This document shows, piece after piece, positions 63,965 through 64,000 of a DNA stretch of 64,000 nucleotides. The notes under the pieces are model-generated. The model was not told where the DNA came from. It did no database searches and was given only the letters and a program-made list of their open reading frames with translations. Position 1 is the stretch's first letter. Each line of letters opens with the position of its first letter. The stretch is taken from NCBI RefSeq assembly GCF_902859745.1, contig NZ_CADIJW010000003.1:186001-250000 (forward strand), read 5' to 3'. The DNA is from Achromobacter dolens. GTDB taxonomy: Bacteria > Pseudomonadota > Gammaproteobacteria > Burkholderiales > Burkholderiaceae_B. A program made the translations under genes and the position numbers.

Positions 63965-64000
63965 GATCGGCGCCCATTCTAGAGTGTTTTGGCGCCGCGC

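Overview
The window is GC-rich, densely coded chromosomal DNA of a betaproteobacterium. The best guess is an Achromobacter- or Bordetella-like member of the Alcaligenaceae. This is an inference from codon bias, the Bug/TctC binding protein, beta-class GSTs, DUF2325 and DUF2946 proteins and small DUF genes typical of that group. I saw no transposase, integrase, phage module, CRISPR array, rRNA or tRNA.

Layout. 1-3.7 kb holds a branched-chain amino-acid ABC transporter (livHMGF) ending in a clear terminator, then a gene-poor stretch of inverted repeats. 4.2-9.1 kb holds an LprI-like secreted protein and a D-amino-acid unit: aspartate/glutamate-type racemase, N-acyl-D-amino-acid deacylase and Bug-type binding protein, divergent from a LysR regulator. 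9.1-31.7 kb is ordinary metabolism and regulation: two GSTs, a PQQ-type sugar dehydrogenase, alcohol dehydrogenase, arginase, a MetQ-like binding protein, a diguanylate cyclase, an MFS/Lrp divergent pair, psd, an ABC-F ATPase, a CoA-ester lyase with an orphan response regulator, a DadA-like oxidase and aroG. 31.9-41.8 kb is signalling-rich: a REC-EAL protein, a DUF4139 protein, a LysR/MFS pair, an orphan FlhD, a DUF2325 protein and a 1000-residue hybrid histidine kinase.

41.8-60 kb is the remarkable part. It carries a stand-alone rpoN (sigma-54) copy away from the usual lptB-rpoN-hpf setting, flanked by two sigma-54 activators, one without a receiver domain and one with. Around them I find ten near-perfect -24/-12 elements (GGCAY-N5-TTGC, i.e. 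GG-N10-GC). Each lies 20 to 97 bases upstream of a gene's start, counting from the predicted transcription start, and one precedes rpoN itself. The genes they front resemble a general-stress set: DUF378, DUF4142 and DUF3309 proteins, a YghA-like SDR, a poxvirus-type topoisomerase IB, a PfpI/DJ-1 protein, and several tiny disordered or secreted proteins. I read this as a self-contained sigma-54 stress regulon encoded beside its own sigma factor and activators.

53-64 kb returns to general functions: a PepSY membrane protein, hydroxyacid dehydrogenase, tandem universal stress protein with an FNR/ANR-like box, FUSC transporter, stand-alone EAL protein, DUF748-like protein, and a TonB-dependent receptor with a DUF2946 partner. 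Most smaller open frames, including some very long antisense ones, are by-products of the high GC content and are omitted.
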